Positions 54,479 through 63,872 of a DNA stretch of 64,000 bases are shown here, piece after piece. The stretch is from contig BJOX01000074.1 of assembly GCA_009731375.1 (NCBI GenBank), forward strand, positions 173,970 through 237,969, given 5' to 3'. Source of the stretch: Paulinella micropora. Taxonomy: Eukaryota; Cercozoa; Imbricatea; Euglyphida. The notes under the pieces were generated by a model, which saw only the letters and a program-made list of their open reading frames with translations, did no database searches and had not been told where the DNA came from. Each line of letters opens with the position of its first letter. Position 1 is the stretch's first letter. Position numbers and translations under genes: made by a program.

Positions 54479-56004
54479 ATGCCTACACAACACGGAGGCG
54501 AACTAGATTTCAGCAGGACTGACTACATCAGTGCTTCTTATCGCTTGAATAAGCTTACCCCTCGTGAGGGTTCTATTACTGTCACTGTTTCTACCGCAGG
54601 AGGACAGGAAAGCAACTTTGACCTTATCAGCCGTCCGTTTAACTTGGCTCGCTCTGTTTTGAGTTTTAATTATGCCCCAGATGCGAAGGTGGCGAACTAC
54701 AATAAATGCTTTATGGACTGTCTGGCACCAATTAGACAAATTCAATTGATTACCAGAGGTGGTGTTTATCTGTGCAACATTAACGAAGTCGGAAATGTAA
54801 CTAAGATGATTTGGAAACCCGAAACCTCAATTGATGATTTGCTCGCTTTGGAAAACCACGACAATGGAAGTGGAGCAGGTTGTATGCTTCAAAAATGTAA
54901 TGCTACAACTACATTTCAACCCGCTAGCGATGCTACAAGGTTGGCCGCCTTACAAACAGCATTGGCCGCTTCGGCAGTAGCAGGAAATGCGGCGGGGCAG
55001 ATTGATGCGGGAATTGATGTTGCGAAGGCGCAGGTTCAGGCAGCATTAAAGGCTTGGATGGCACAACCCTCCACAAATGCTCGCCGACACGATGATGCCC
55101 TTATTGCGAATGAGACTGGCACGAGTAAGTTCGTTAATGTTGCTTTTAATGAGGCTAAGTATTTCTCAGCTGGAACTTTTCAAAATGCTAGCCCGAGTGT
55201 TAATGTTAAGATTAATCTTGGAATGCTTTACAATACTATTTTCGCTCTGGATAAAACTATTATGTTTCCAGAAATTTTGACTATGCGGATTGTTTGGCAA
55301 CAGACACCCAAAATCTTTTATTATAACAATGATGCTCTTTCTACTGGTGGTGGCACTGTTGCGGTAGCTGATTCAAATGTTACTATTACTAATCTCAGCC
55401 TTTTCTTAGCTGTTGAAACTAACCCCGATGTCGTTCAATCATTTCAACAGAAGATTATGAGCCCGAAGGTATGAGCTTCAACATTGATTATTCTTATTTG
55501 TATAAAATTACTGTCGGAGTGGCTTCAACTTCTCAAAATGTTATCCTTAGATTTGACATAGGCCACGGACGGCGAATTAAGAAAATTTATCATTCTGTTT
55601 TCAACACAACCGAAAATAAGAACACTGCCTACGACAATAGCAACCTGCTCGGCTCAAAGGTCCAAACTTTTTATACTACACTAGACGGAGCACGACTTCA
55701 AGAATTCAATGTTGATTGTCAAACTGGAAAACTAGAAGACTATATGTATCTTAAACCGAAGTTGGAAGGCTCTTCTTTGATGAATAGCAATGTTTATCAA
55801 TACAACTGGGTTTGGTGCGATAGCTTTGACAATACTCGACCGTTGTGGAGCAAGGACCAAAATGAAATCAGCGGATTAAGTCTAGACACCGAGCGACGAT
55901 GGGAGTTTATTGCTACCACTGCGAATATTGCGGCCAATCATTACACATTTGTAGTCACTCAGCAAGAAGTAAATGTCAGGAACGGCACCATTACCAGAAC
56001 CTAA
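54479..56004 (+). CDS. Major capsid protein, element 2 (one frameshift)
   Basis: About 508 residues over two frames, 54479 to about 55465 and then to 56004. A single missing base just before the second frame's MSFNIDY breaks it; element 1 is in frame at this site. Conserved blocks are MPTQHGGELDFSRTDY, MDCLAPIRQIQLITRGGVYL, KTIMFPEILTMRIVW, RRIKKIYHSVFN and NVYQYNWVWCDSFDNTRPLW. Length and position suit the double jelly-roll capsid protein. Compared with element 1 it has a variable loop near residues 150-190 rich in Ala. Whether the frameshift is real decides if element 2 can build particles. Confidence 0.75.
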
Positions 56005-56114
56005 TGAACCTTTTTTTAAAAAAAGCTTCACCAAAAAAATTAATAAAAATTTTAGATTTATTTTTTTCTTAGAATATACAACTCCGCAATTTTGAAAATT
56101 AGTTTTTTGAGGTT
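56005..56114. other. Spacer with inverted word after capsid gene
   Basis: AACCTTTTTTTAAAAAAAGC followed by TTCACCAAAA recurs after the penton-like gene (54430), after the ExoX-C-like gene (57784) and inverted before the fibre gene (45049). It is followed by a T-rich run and AATATACA, a possible promoter-like stretch. Confidence 0.45.
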
Positions 56115-56146
56115 GTAGGAGGTTTTTTGTAAAAAAAAGCTCCTAC
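56115..56146. promoter_or_regulatory. Hairpin directly before a start codon
   Basis: GTAGGAG, an A/T-rich loop, then CTCCTAC (perfect 7-bp stem), 1 bp before the ATG at 56148. Confidence 0.65.
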
Positions 56147-56147
56147 T

Positions 56148-57431
56148 ATGAGCCACCAACGAAATTTAGTCGCCCAAAATCCAGGCGGAGACTTCGTAAA
56201 TGTCAAAGTCGGGTATGATGGATATGTAGGGGGTCAAAATATGAAAACTGCCTTTGGTGAAGCATTAACCAGTTCATTAACACCAGTATTACAGGAAATC
56301 TTTCCATATACTATCAATACAAGGGTATGGACAAAAACAGAAACGAACGCGAGCGTTTCATTTAGCAGTAATATGGCCGAATTAAAAACAACCGCTAATG
56401 CTACTGCTAATGCCGTTATGGAAAGCAAAAGAAAAATAAAATACAGAACAGGTATGGGTGTTTTAGCATGCTTCACTGCCTTATGGACTACTGATGAAGC
56501 TAAGGAATATGTATCATTTATTGGTATAGGCGATAATAATCTACAAAATGGATTCTACTTTTATAAGGATGGTGTGGTGGGTTTCTGTATAGCACACGCG
56601 AAAGGAGGTGTTGTTTCCTATATTCAACAAGCAACCTGGGATGACCCATGTNNNNNNNNNNAACAAGCGAACTGGGATGACCCGTGTAATGGAACAGGCG
56701 ATATGCCGCTCTTGGATTTGACGAAGGGAAACGTCTTTCAAATTCAATTTCAATATTTAGGCTTTGCGGCCATTAAGTTTTCAATTGAGAACCCCAACAC
56801 AGGCGAATTCCAGCAAGTCCATATGATTAAGTATGCGAATGCCAACACGGGTGTCAGTCTGCGGAATACAACTCTTCCATTTGTTGCTAGAATGAGAAAT
56901 GATGCCGATACAGGAATACAAAGTTTAAAAACAGCAAGTTGTAGTATGTTTATTGAGGGCGCTAACACCGTTAATTCAAGCATATCTAACGAAGCGGAAG
57001 GAAGTGAGCCAGCGAGCACAACGGAAAGCCCAATTATTAGCATAAAAAATAAAACAACTTTTAATGGCGGTGCTACAAATTATTCAATCGTTTATCCATC
57101 TCTCGTGAGCATATCAAACGAAGATACAAAAGTTAATATAGTGTGGATTGTGAAAACAACTGGAACACTTACGGCGGAGAACTTTGCTGATATTGATGCT
57201 ACAACTTCAATCGTGTCAAAGGATACCGCTGCGACTGCTCTTGGTGGTGCCACTATAACGGATGTCATCCTTAAACTGTATGTTAATGCTACTTCAAGCC
57301 AGCTTATTGACCTGCGAACTTACGACATACAACTTTCTCCTGGTGAAAATCTAACATTTTTACAAAAGTCTGTCTCTGCTGGCGGAGGAGGAAATGTGAG
57401 TGTTATAGTTAATTTTATTGAAGATCAATGA
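56148..57431 (+). CDS. Virion protein downstream of capsid, element 2
   Basis: About 425 residues, with a 10-N assembly join at 56652-56661 between two near-copies of the WDDPC codons. The N-terminal part has MKTAFGEALTSSLTPVLQEI; the middle has KGNVFQIQFQYLGFAAIKFSIENPNTG and VHMIKYANANTGVSL, a pattern I associate with phage and large-virus structural proteins; the C-terminus is beta-rich, ending NFIEDQ. Next to the capsid gene in both elements. Probably a particle surface protein; the name is uncertain. Confidence 0.55.
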   Translation: MSHQRNLVAQNPGGDFVNVKVGYDGYVGGQNMKTAFGEALTSSLTPVLQEIFPYTINTRVWTKTETNASVSFSSNMAELKTTANATANAVMESKRKIKYRTGMGVLACFTALWTTDEAKEYVSFIGIGDNNLQNGFYFYKDGVVGFCIAHAKGGVVSYIQQATWDDPCXXXXQANWDDPCNGTGDMPLLDLTKGNVFQIQFQYLGFAAIKFSIENPNTGEFQQVHMIKYANANTGVSLRNTTLPFVARMRNDADTGIQSLKTASCSMFIEGANTVNSSISNEAEGSEPASTTESPIISIKNKTTFNGGATNYSIVYPSLVSISNEDTKVNIVWIVKTTGTLTAENFADIDATTSIVSKDTAATALGGATITDVILKLYVNATSSQLIDLRTYDIQLSPGENLTFLQKSVSAGGGGNVSVIVNFIEDQ

Positions 57432-57453
57432 AGCAAAAAAAATACAAAAGACT

Positions 57454-57729
57454 TTACAAATACTTCTTCAATTCAGCCGTATTTCTACACCACGGCCGAC
57501 GAACTAGCCATTCAATATATGGCTTATCAATCTTTGCGATATCTTCAAACTTCTTTCCCTTGTATTTGCCGAATTGAAAAGTGTCTTTGGGTTGAGTATT
57601 TCTCTTTTCTTCAATCGCTTTTATTTCGTCGTGGATTACCTTTTGGACATCTTCCAACGAGAAGGATTTTTTTTCTCCTTCAATGGAAAGTTTTTGGAAC
57701 TTCTCACACAGTCTTGTAAGGGTGGTCAT
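57454..57729 (-). CDS. ExoX C-terminal-like small protein, element 2
   Basis: 91 residues: an N-terminal helical part (MTTLTRLCEKFQKLSIEGEK) and a C-terminal F-G-K-Y-K-G-K ... IAKIDKPYIEWLV motif typical of the small C-terminal domain found in exodeoxyribonuclease X-like proteins. No nuclease domain is attached. Likely nucleic-acid binding, in replication or recombination. The element 1 copy is split by a palindromic module (36480-37067). Confidence 0.65.
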   Translation of the reverse strand: MTTLTRLCEKFQKLSIEGEKKSFSLEDVQKVIHDEIKAIEEKRNTQPKDTFQFGKYKGKKFEDIAKIDKPYIEWLVRRPWCRNTAELKKYL

Positions 57730-57812
57730 AGTAGGGTGTATATAGTTGGCAGTATTAAAAAAAAAATTAAATAATTAACATAGGAACCTTTTGAAAAAGC
57801 TTCACCAAAACC

Positions 57813-57838
57813 GGAGGTGCGGAGGCGAAGTCTCCGCG
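57813..57838. promoter_or_regulatory. GGAGGTGCGGAGG module directly before the lipase start
   Basis: Identical word to 49709-49734, 1 bp before the ATG at 57840. Confidence 0.75.
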
Positions 57839-57839
57839 A

Positions 57840-58565
57840 ATGTCCGAGTGGATTATCTTCGTAAAGGCTTACTCCGCTAAACATAACATAACCTATGGTG
57901 AAGCATTGAAAAAGGCGGGCAAGGAATACAGAAGACAGAAGGGAGGCAGTGCGGAGTTGTCGGAGGATGTCTATTTGTCTTCGTCAGAACGAAAAGGTGT
58001 GGACGGATGGAAACCAGTCGCGAGCAAAGAGAAATCAACAGTGTATGAAAAAGATGGAAAAGCGATTGTAGCATTTAGAGGTTCAGTAGATAAGCGGGAC
58101 TTACTCACAGATGTTGCATTGGTAAAGGGAGTATTAAAAAGAACACCGAGATACAAAGAAGAGCAGAAGCTGGTTAATGATGTCATAAAGAAATATGGTA
58201 AAGAAAATGTAGAGCTGACTGGTCATTCACTAGGTGGAGCAATAGCAAAAGACCTGAGCCGACAGACTGGGGTAAGGGCTACCACATACAACAAAGGCAG
58301 TAGCACAAGAGACCTCATTGAAGGAGTAATTGACCGAGTGGCGGTGAGGGTAAATCGAAAAGGTAAAAGGGCAAAGACCGCGAAGCTAACGACGAACTAC
58401 CGAACCGCATTTGACACCGTATCGTTAATGGGTGCTACGGCCGTAAATACTAAGTTAGTCAAACCAAAAAAAGGAATTCATACGATTAGAAGCTTTAGTA
58501 AGGGCAAGCCCTTACAATCCCAAAAAAAGGGTAGGGGCAAAAAAATATACAGTTTACAACTGTAA
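57840..58565 (+). CDS. Class-3-type lipase / alpha-beta hydrolase, element 2
   Basis: 241 residues. Residues 1-33 (WIIFVKAYSAKHNITYGEAL) resemble a short motif common in proteins of large DNA viruses. A GG pair at 35-36 (RRQKGGSAE) could be a maturation-protease site. The hydrolase follows: oxyanion block VAFRGS (77-82), nucleophile elbow TGHSLGG with Ser130, probable Asp192 (FDTVS) and His214 (GIHTIRSF). Class 3 lipases cleave acyl lipids; in a virus-like element it may open host membranes during entry, like other virion lipases. Element 1 has no copy, so gain or loss since divergence. The C-terminal codons overlap a hairpin. Confidence 0.8.
   Translation: MSEWIIFVKAYSAKHNITYGEALKKAGKEYRRQKGGSAELSEDVYLSSSERKGVDGWKPVASKEKSTVYEKDGKAIVAFRGSVDKRDLLTDVALVKGVLKRTPRYKEEQKLVNDVIKKYGKENVELTGHSLGGAIAKDLSRQTGVRATTYNKGSSTRDLIEGVIDRVAVRVNRKGKRAKTAKLTTNYRTAFDTVSLMGATAVNTKLVKPKKGIHTIRSFSKGKPLQSQKKGRGKKIYSLQL
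58498..58515. terminator. Hairpin at the 3' end of the lipase gene
   Basis: GTAAGGGCAAGCCCTTAC, a perfect stem inside the last 25 codons (residues KGKPLQSQ). Confidence 0.5.
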
Positions 58566-58588
58566 GTTGTATCTATAAATTTTTTCAT

Positions 58589-61500
58589 TTAGTATCCAAA
58601 CGGCCTTGTTTCAATCGCATTATCTACAATACCTATAATATTTCTTTTAGTGTAAGTAAAGCTGAATATTTTTTCTAAGTATTCACTCGTTATTTTTTTC
58701 TGTTGCTTGTCTCTTGTTATCTTGCTGTTCTCTACAATAACAACTTTACCAGATTTTTCAATTCGTTTAGCAATCAATTTTTCTTGCTGAGTTTTAAGCA
58801 ACTCTAACAAGTCATTCCTGCCGTTCTCAATAAGGTCGATGTTTTTAATTCCAAGTCCGCAACTAATGACACTTAACATATTTGGTAAATTTAATGATTT
58901 ATTATTTTCATAATTCATACTAAAGCCTTTGACTTTCATACTTGCTTTGCTATTATCTAAGACATATCCATAACACTTTGGCCCGCCTCCGATAAAGGTC
59001 ATAATCTTTGCTCCGTGTAGTTCGTCTGTCCATTCGCCTAACAACTTACCCGTTTTGACATCTGTTTCGCCTTTCGTTAAGTCTGTTGTGTATATGACAC
59101 TGTCCGTATCGTGGTATAGAACTCTGTTGCCTAGTTTTTCCATCATCTCATATAGTCTAATCCTCGCGTGGCAGGTCGTAAATAAAGCAACTACAATATT
59201 TGTTTTTACGGGGTCGCTTACCGCATCCTGTTTAAGGTCATAACTCGCTTCTATTATTTTGTCGTTGATAATGTTTATGTTTATGTTATCAACTGACTTA
59301 TCGTTCATGAACTTGTACAAGGTATCTTTATCTTTAATCGTTTTGTTTTGAGTTTTGTTTTGCTTTTCACCAAACTTGCCCCACAGGCTATTCAAGCACA
59401 ACTTAGCAACCGCTCGCCTTCCGGGGTTTTCTTCTATTTTGTTTTCGTCCATCTTAATACCCATCTTGATTTCCATACTGTCAATATAGTTTCTGTTTTG
59501 CTCCTGTGTAATACATCCATCAGGATATCCGCTTGACTCTTGTTTAACCTTTAAGAAAGTTTTTATGTAATCTTTGAACAGGCTACTGCTCTGTTCCTTC
59601 CAGTGCCATACCTCATATACCTTAATCAACTTATAGCCTTTGTCTAAGGCCTTGTAGATTTCAGGAGTTGCCCAAGTGCCCGTTATTGCTCGCTCGTTAT
59701 CGGTGTGCTTACATTCGGTTTTCTGTTCAGTCATTCCGCACTTGTCGCATAAGTAATACATAAGCTTACCTCTGTCCGCCTTAGGTAAAACGGGGTGTAG
59801 TAATTTTCTCGGCGGTAGCATCTTAACCTTAGCCACTCCGAAATATTCTCTGTTTATAATTTTGTTTCTCATAGACAGTCGGTCGTCGTCGTTGTTAGGT
59901 CTTATAATAGTATGGTGCCCGCTAGGGTAAAGGTCGTAAAACATAACAGTAGGATACAGAGAGCATATGTCAATGTATTTTGCGTATTCGCTGTTATGTC
60001 TAGACTTCCAATACAATGTAAGAGCATCCGTTCTACCCCCAAACATTGCCTCTCGCGGGTTCAGTCCTTCTTGTTCCGTAATTCGTTCGTTCGTATCTTC
60101 CGCTAGGCTTTCACTTGTTTTCATTAATCTCCATTCACATTCCCAGATAGTAATAACTTTTGATACTCCAAAAAGTTTGCTTAATAAAACTTCTCTTTCT
60201 TTTGTTTTTTTACATAGTTCTCCCATAGTCTTATTTTTCTTAATATTCAATGTATTGCTGTTGTAGCATTTCTGACATCCGTGCCAATGACACCCGTAAA
60301 ACTCATAAGCGGNNNNNNNNNNTTTGATGAAACTTTTTCAAAAAGTTTCAAGTTAAACATCTTTTCTCCACCATTGAATGCGTGCTTGATATCCGTTTGG
60401 TCTAACCTGCTTCTGTAAGCTATCCATTCAACACAAGCCCGAGAGGTTATCCTGTTTTGCTTTTCAGCCTTCAACACAGCAATTGAATTCTCTGGCATAA
60501 ACTTAGCCCGATACAAAGCCATAACACAACTAGCAATAGTTGTATATTGAAACGGGTCAATGCCGAATTCTAGAAACTGCTTTCTAAAATCCATACATCC
60601 CCTTCTCAAAATATCAACATCGCTATGACAGTATTCAGCGATTTCCTTCTGCATATCAAATGTGCTGTTTCTTTGGCTTTCATACCATTCTAAGAATTCC
60701 ACCCTTTTCTTATCTTTCATCGTGTCGTAGCCGTAGTGCTTCTTGTGTGGCATAACACCAACATAATTTTTATTCTTGTCAGTATTGAAGAAGTGAGGAA
60801 AGAAACCCTTTTGAAGTTCTTTCAATCCGAATGTTTTAGGAAAATCAGCCAGAGGCATAGTCAAGAAACTGAGACTATCAATGAAGCGGTATTTCTTCAA
60901 AGTCATCATCATTATCTTACCGCCTTGATAAATGATGAATGGTGCTTGCCCGTTATCTACCAACCATTTAAGAATAAACTGACAATCATAACCGCGACTG
61001 TTATGAGCAATGAATGTAAAGCCGTTGTGCTTAGATTCAAAAGCCCACTTACAGAAATCATCAATGTTCTTATGAATGACTGGTGGTTCCTTAGCATCGT
61101 AATACTGACTTTCCGAATGATTGACTATGTGCTCGCCCGTATCCTGTGTCGCTTCAAAGTCAAAGAATATGTATTTCTCTGAAAAAGGTGATATGTCTTT
61201 CTTCACGATTTCACATTGGTGTTCAAGTGGTTTTAGTTCCTTACAATTACGGCATTTCGCATAACCGCACTTGTGTTCGTCTTTCCTTCTGTAATTAAGT
61301 CCGCACGTAAGACATTTCGCCTTGATATCGCAATTCGTCCTCTTGTGGTTGTTGAAACAGGCCGTATTCGGAAACTTTCTATTACACGAATAGCAATCAG
61401 TCCAATTGCTTTTATCGTTAATACCCTTACATCGTTTGGTTTCGCAGATATTACAAGTGGATTCGCAGGCGTGCCTTTCTTTGTATCCCCTTAGACATAA

Positions 61501-63268
61501 CTCACAGAAGTTTTTTTTGCCTAGCAAAGACTTCATATTAGTTATCGCATCGTAGTGGTTCTCTGTCTTAAGTATGTAAAGGTTCGTAAGTCGCTCGCCC
61601 TTTTCATTAAGCAGGTCCGTCTTATAAACAATCNNNNNNNNNNGGTGGTGCTACTGGAATAGCATGATGCTCAAAGTAAACAGCACCTCTTACTCTGTTC
61701 AAGTAATTTTGGGCCGTTGTTGTATCCACCTTATACTTTCTCGTCTTCGGTATTATATACAGCACATCTTGAACCCTAACAGTTTTGATTTCATAATTAA
61801 TTTTTTGTTCCCTAAATTTGTCCAACCTATACGTCTTACCCTTGTAAGTGTGTGTCTCCATTGTTGGTCAGTGTATATATAGGAAAATATTTTTTTCAAA
61901 AATAAAAATTAATTATCTCAATTGTCTGCCCCGCCGTGGTCCGCCGTGTGCTCCCCGTGTCTATATATACGGGGGGCCCAATGTTTAGATGGAAATTAGG
62001 GCGGGGCGGGCGGTGCTGGCGGGGCGGGCGGGGCTGGCGGGGTCGTGTGCCTGTTTGTTTTCATATGTCTTGCTTTGCTACTCCTATTGATTTCAACTCC
62101 ACACTCACACTTGAAAGGAGTCTTCTTCCAATTTCTTTTCTTTTCTTTTTTGATTTCTTTTGTTTCCTTATCATAATTAACTTTCCATTCATCATACTTT
62201 GGTTTTACNNNNNNNNNNAGCAATGAATGTAAAGCCGTTGTGCTTAGATTCAAAAGCCCACTTACAGAAATCATCAATGTTCTTATGAATGACTGGTGGT
62301 TCCTTAGCATCGTAATACTGACTTTCCGAATGATTGACTATGTGCTCGCCCGTATCCTGTGTCGCTTCAAAGTCAAAGAATATGTATTTCTCTGAAAAAG
62401 GTGATATGTCTTTCTTCACGATTTCACATTGGTGTTCAAGTGGTTTTAGTTCCTTACAATTACGGCATTTCGCATAACCGCACTTGTGTTCGTCTTTCCT
62501 TCTGTAATTAAGTCCGCACGTAAGACATTTCGCCTTGATATCGCAATTCGTCCTCTTGTGGTTGTTGAAACAGGCCGTATTCGGAAACTTTCTATTACAC
62601 GAATAGCAATCAGTCCAATTGCTTTTATCGTTAATACCCTTACATCGTTTGGTTTCGCAGATATTACAAGTGGATTCGCAGGCGTGCCTTTCTTTGTATC
62701 CCCTTAGACATAACTCACAGAAGTTTTTTTTGCCTAGCAAAGACTTCATATTAGTTATCGCATCGTAGTGGTTCTCTGTCTTAAGTATGTAAAGGTTCGT
62801 AAGTCGCTCGCCCTTTTCATTAAGCAGGTCCGTCTTATAAACAATCTTGTCAGGAAATTCAACAATAACGAGATTGTATTTAATGTGGATAGCAAATGTA
62901 TTGATTTCAGGAATACCGCACACATCCTGAATGACTTTCGCTTCTTCGTGTAGTTTCAAAGCCATCTCCTCCTGTATCTTTCGTCCCATTAATATTGTCT
63001 TGTATTTTTGTGTTTTTCAATTTTTGCTTTTACTACAACAATTGCTCTGGCTAAGCATATGTTGTCTGTATTATTAATTTGAATTACCCCTCTCTTTTTA
63101 TATACACCCAACTTATTGATTATTTGAAGCCTCGTTCCGCCCGTTGGCATTTCAACAGATTTCAAAACGAATCTAAACCTATCCATATTAGTTCCCTTTT
63201 CGTCTGTATAAAGGCTTTCGTTGCTTTGAAATATTGCTGACAGTCTTTCTAAAACCTCGCTGACAGAA
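58589..63268 (-). CDS. Protein-primed DNA polymerase B, element 2 (split by assembly joins)
   Basis: Pieces on the minus strand: 63268-62989 and 62989-62219 (N-terminal region and zinc-binding Cys clusters), 61633-60323 (Cys clusters, exonuclease) and 60312-58589 (polymerase). Exonuclease motifs are FFDFEAT (about 61160), HNSRGYD and YCHSDVDIL; polymerase motifs are DICSLYPTVM (about 59970), KLCLNSLWGKFG (about 59400) and YHDTDS (about 59110). These are family B motifs of the protein-primed type used by Polintons. The contig 61644-62208 carries the true N-terminus (METHTYKGKTYRL, from 61861) and is probably misplaced; it belongs right of 63268. There is a frameshift near 62990. Confidence 0.85.
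60313..60350. other. Assembly join with palindrome in polymerase
   Basis: Ten N followed by TTTGATGAAACTTTTTCAAA and AAGTTTC, a palindromic word like those in the spacers. Element 1's polymerase has coding sequence here instead, so either a module inserted into the gene or the contig end is chimeric. Confidence 0.6.
61006..61633. repeat. 628-bp exact duplication, copy 1 (ends at a gap)
   Basis: Matches 62219-62846 at a constant offset of 1213 with no difference seen. It ends at the N join 61634-61643. Most likely the unmerged overlap of two contigs. Confidence 0.85.
61644..62208 (-). other. Misplaced contig: polymerase N-terminus and zinc-finger fragment
   Basis: Bounded by N joins on both sides. 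It holds the polymerase start (ATG at 61859-61861, reading left) and, further right, a minus-strand fragment (62208-61996) with CECGVEINRSSKARHMKTNRH, related to the zinc-finger gene of element 1, followed by repeats of PPAPPAP. The true place is inferred to be between 63268 and 63279. Confidence 0.65.
62219..62846. repeat. 628-bp exact duplication, copy 2 (starts at a gap)
   Basis: See 61006-61633. It begins immediately after the N join 62209-62218 and continues into unique polymerase sequence. Confidence 0.85.
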
Positions 63269-63278
63269 NNNNNNNNNN

Positions 63279-63406
63279 GGTAAATCTGCGGGGAGCTTTG
63301 CCCCCCGCACCCCCTTCGTTGGGGTTGTAGGGGCGTGCCCCTACATTTGTCATTCTGTATGTGTCTATATTTTTATGACTTTAATTTAAAATACGAACTT
63401 ATTTGG
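63279..63406. other. Right-end spacer of element 2
   Basis: GC-rich palindromic module (GGAGCTTTGCCCCCC, CCCCCTTCGTTGGGG, GTAGGGGCGTGCCCCTAC at 63327-63344) between the last join and the right inverted repeat. No gene. Confidence 0.6.
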
Positions 63407-63503
63407 CCGTTGCCATTTTGTCCCGTGCGGGCCGAACGGTGTGTTTCTCTGGTGGCGGGGGGCGTGTATTGAAAAGTGTGCCGAAGTGGCCCCCTATACT
63501 ACT
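63407..63503 (-). repeat. Right terminal inverted repeat of element 2
   Basis: Complement of 41599-41696. The outer end reads TATACTACT and is followed by TATTTC. Confidence 0.92.
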
Positions 63504-63509
63504 TATTTC
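63504..63509. repeat. Target-site duplication of element 2, right
   Basis: TATTTC, identical to 41593-41598. Confidence 0.9.
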
Positions 63510-63760
63510 TGTTCAACCGCCCTTTGTTTATCAATGTTGTAATTTTCAATTACTTCCTCGTGAATTAAAACATACTTAAAATTTTGAAGTCTTTTATTGT
63601 TCATATGATTGTATAACTTTCTATTAATTCCTTTCTTGCAGAGTAATTTATGATGACTGAACCTGCTTGATAATTTTTTTTGAGTTGTGCTTCCAATGTA
63701 ATATTCCTTGTCGGTTCGGTCTTCAGCATGAAAGATTTTGTAAATTTTCAAGGTTGTCAT
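63504..63760 (-). pseudogene. GIY-YIG nuclease, 5' part, element 1
   Basis: ATG at 63760. LKIYKIFHAEDRTDKEYYIGS has the two strands of the GIY-YIG motif, followed by L-x-x-R-x-x-x-H (residues about 30-37). GIY-YIG domains cut DNA and are common in Polinton-like viruses and homing elements. The frame is cut by element 2 after about 85 codons and resumes at 41592. Confidence 0.8.
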
Positions 63761-63827
63761 TTCTCTCTATGTATATTACAAATAGCTACAATTATATTAT
63801 TTATTTAAAATAATTAATTTTTTAACG

Positions 63828-63872
63828 ATGTTTGAAAAAGACAAGCGTAGCGGTCGGCTTTCAAATATCAAT
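63828..63872. promoter_or_regulatory. Palindromic module upstream of the GIY-YIG gene
   Basis: GATGTTTGAAAAAGAC ... GTCGGCTTTCAAATATC, the same arm design as the element 1 type 1 modules, directly inside the right inverted repeat. Confidence 0.6.

Larger units (their letters stand above)
41599..63503 (+). mobile_element. Polinton/Maverick-like element 2 (nested, young)
   Basis: 21.9 kb with inverted repeats 41599-41696 and 63407-63503, flanked by TATTTC on both sides. It has a nearly complete gene set and far fewer mutations than element 1: frameshifts are seen only in the fibre gene (two), the capsid gene (one) and at a few assembly joins. It is inserted in the GIY-YIG gene of element 1. 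Four of the five 10-N joins lie between 60313 and 63278, and one contig there appears misplaced (see polymerase). Confidence 0.92.

Noticed and set aside
61006-62846. True segmental duplication of the polymerase zinc region
   Set aside because: The copies are identical and both are bounded by N joins, so contig overlap is the simpler explanation.
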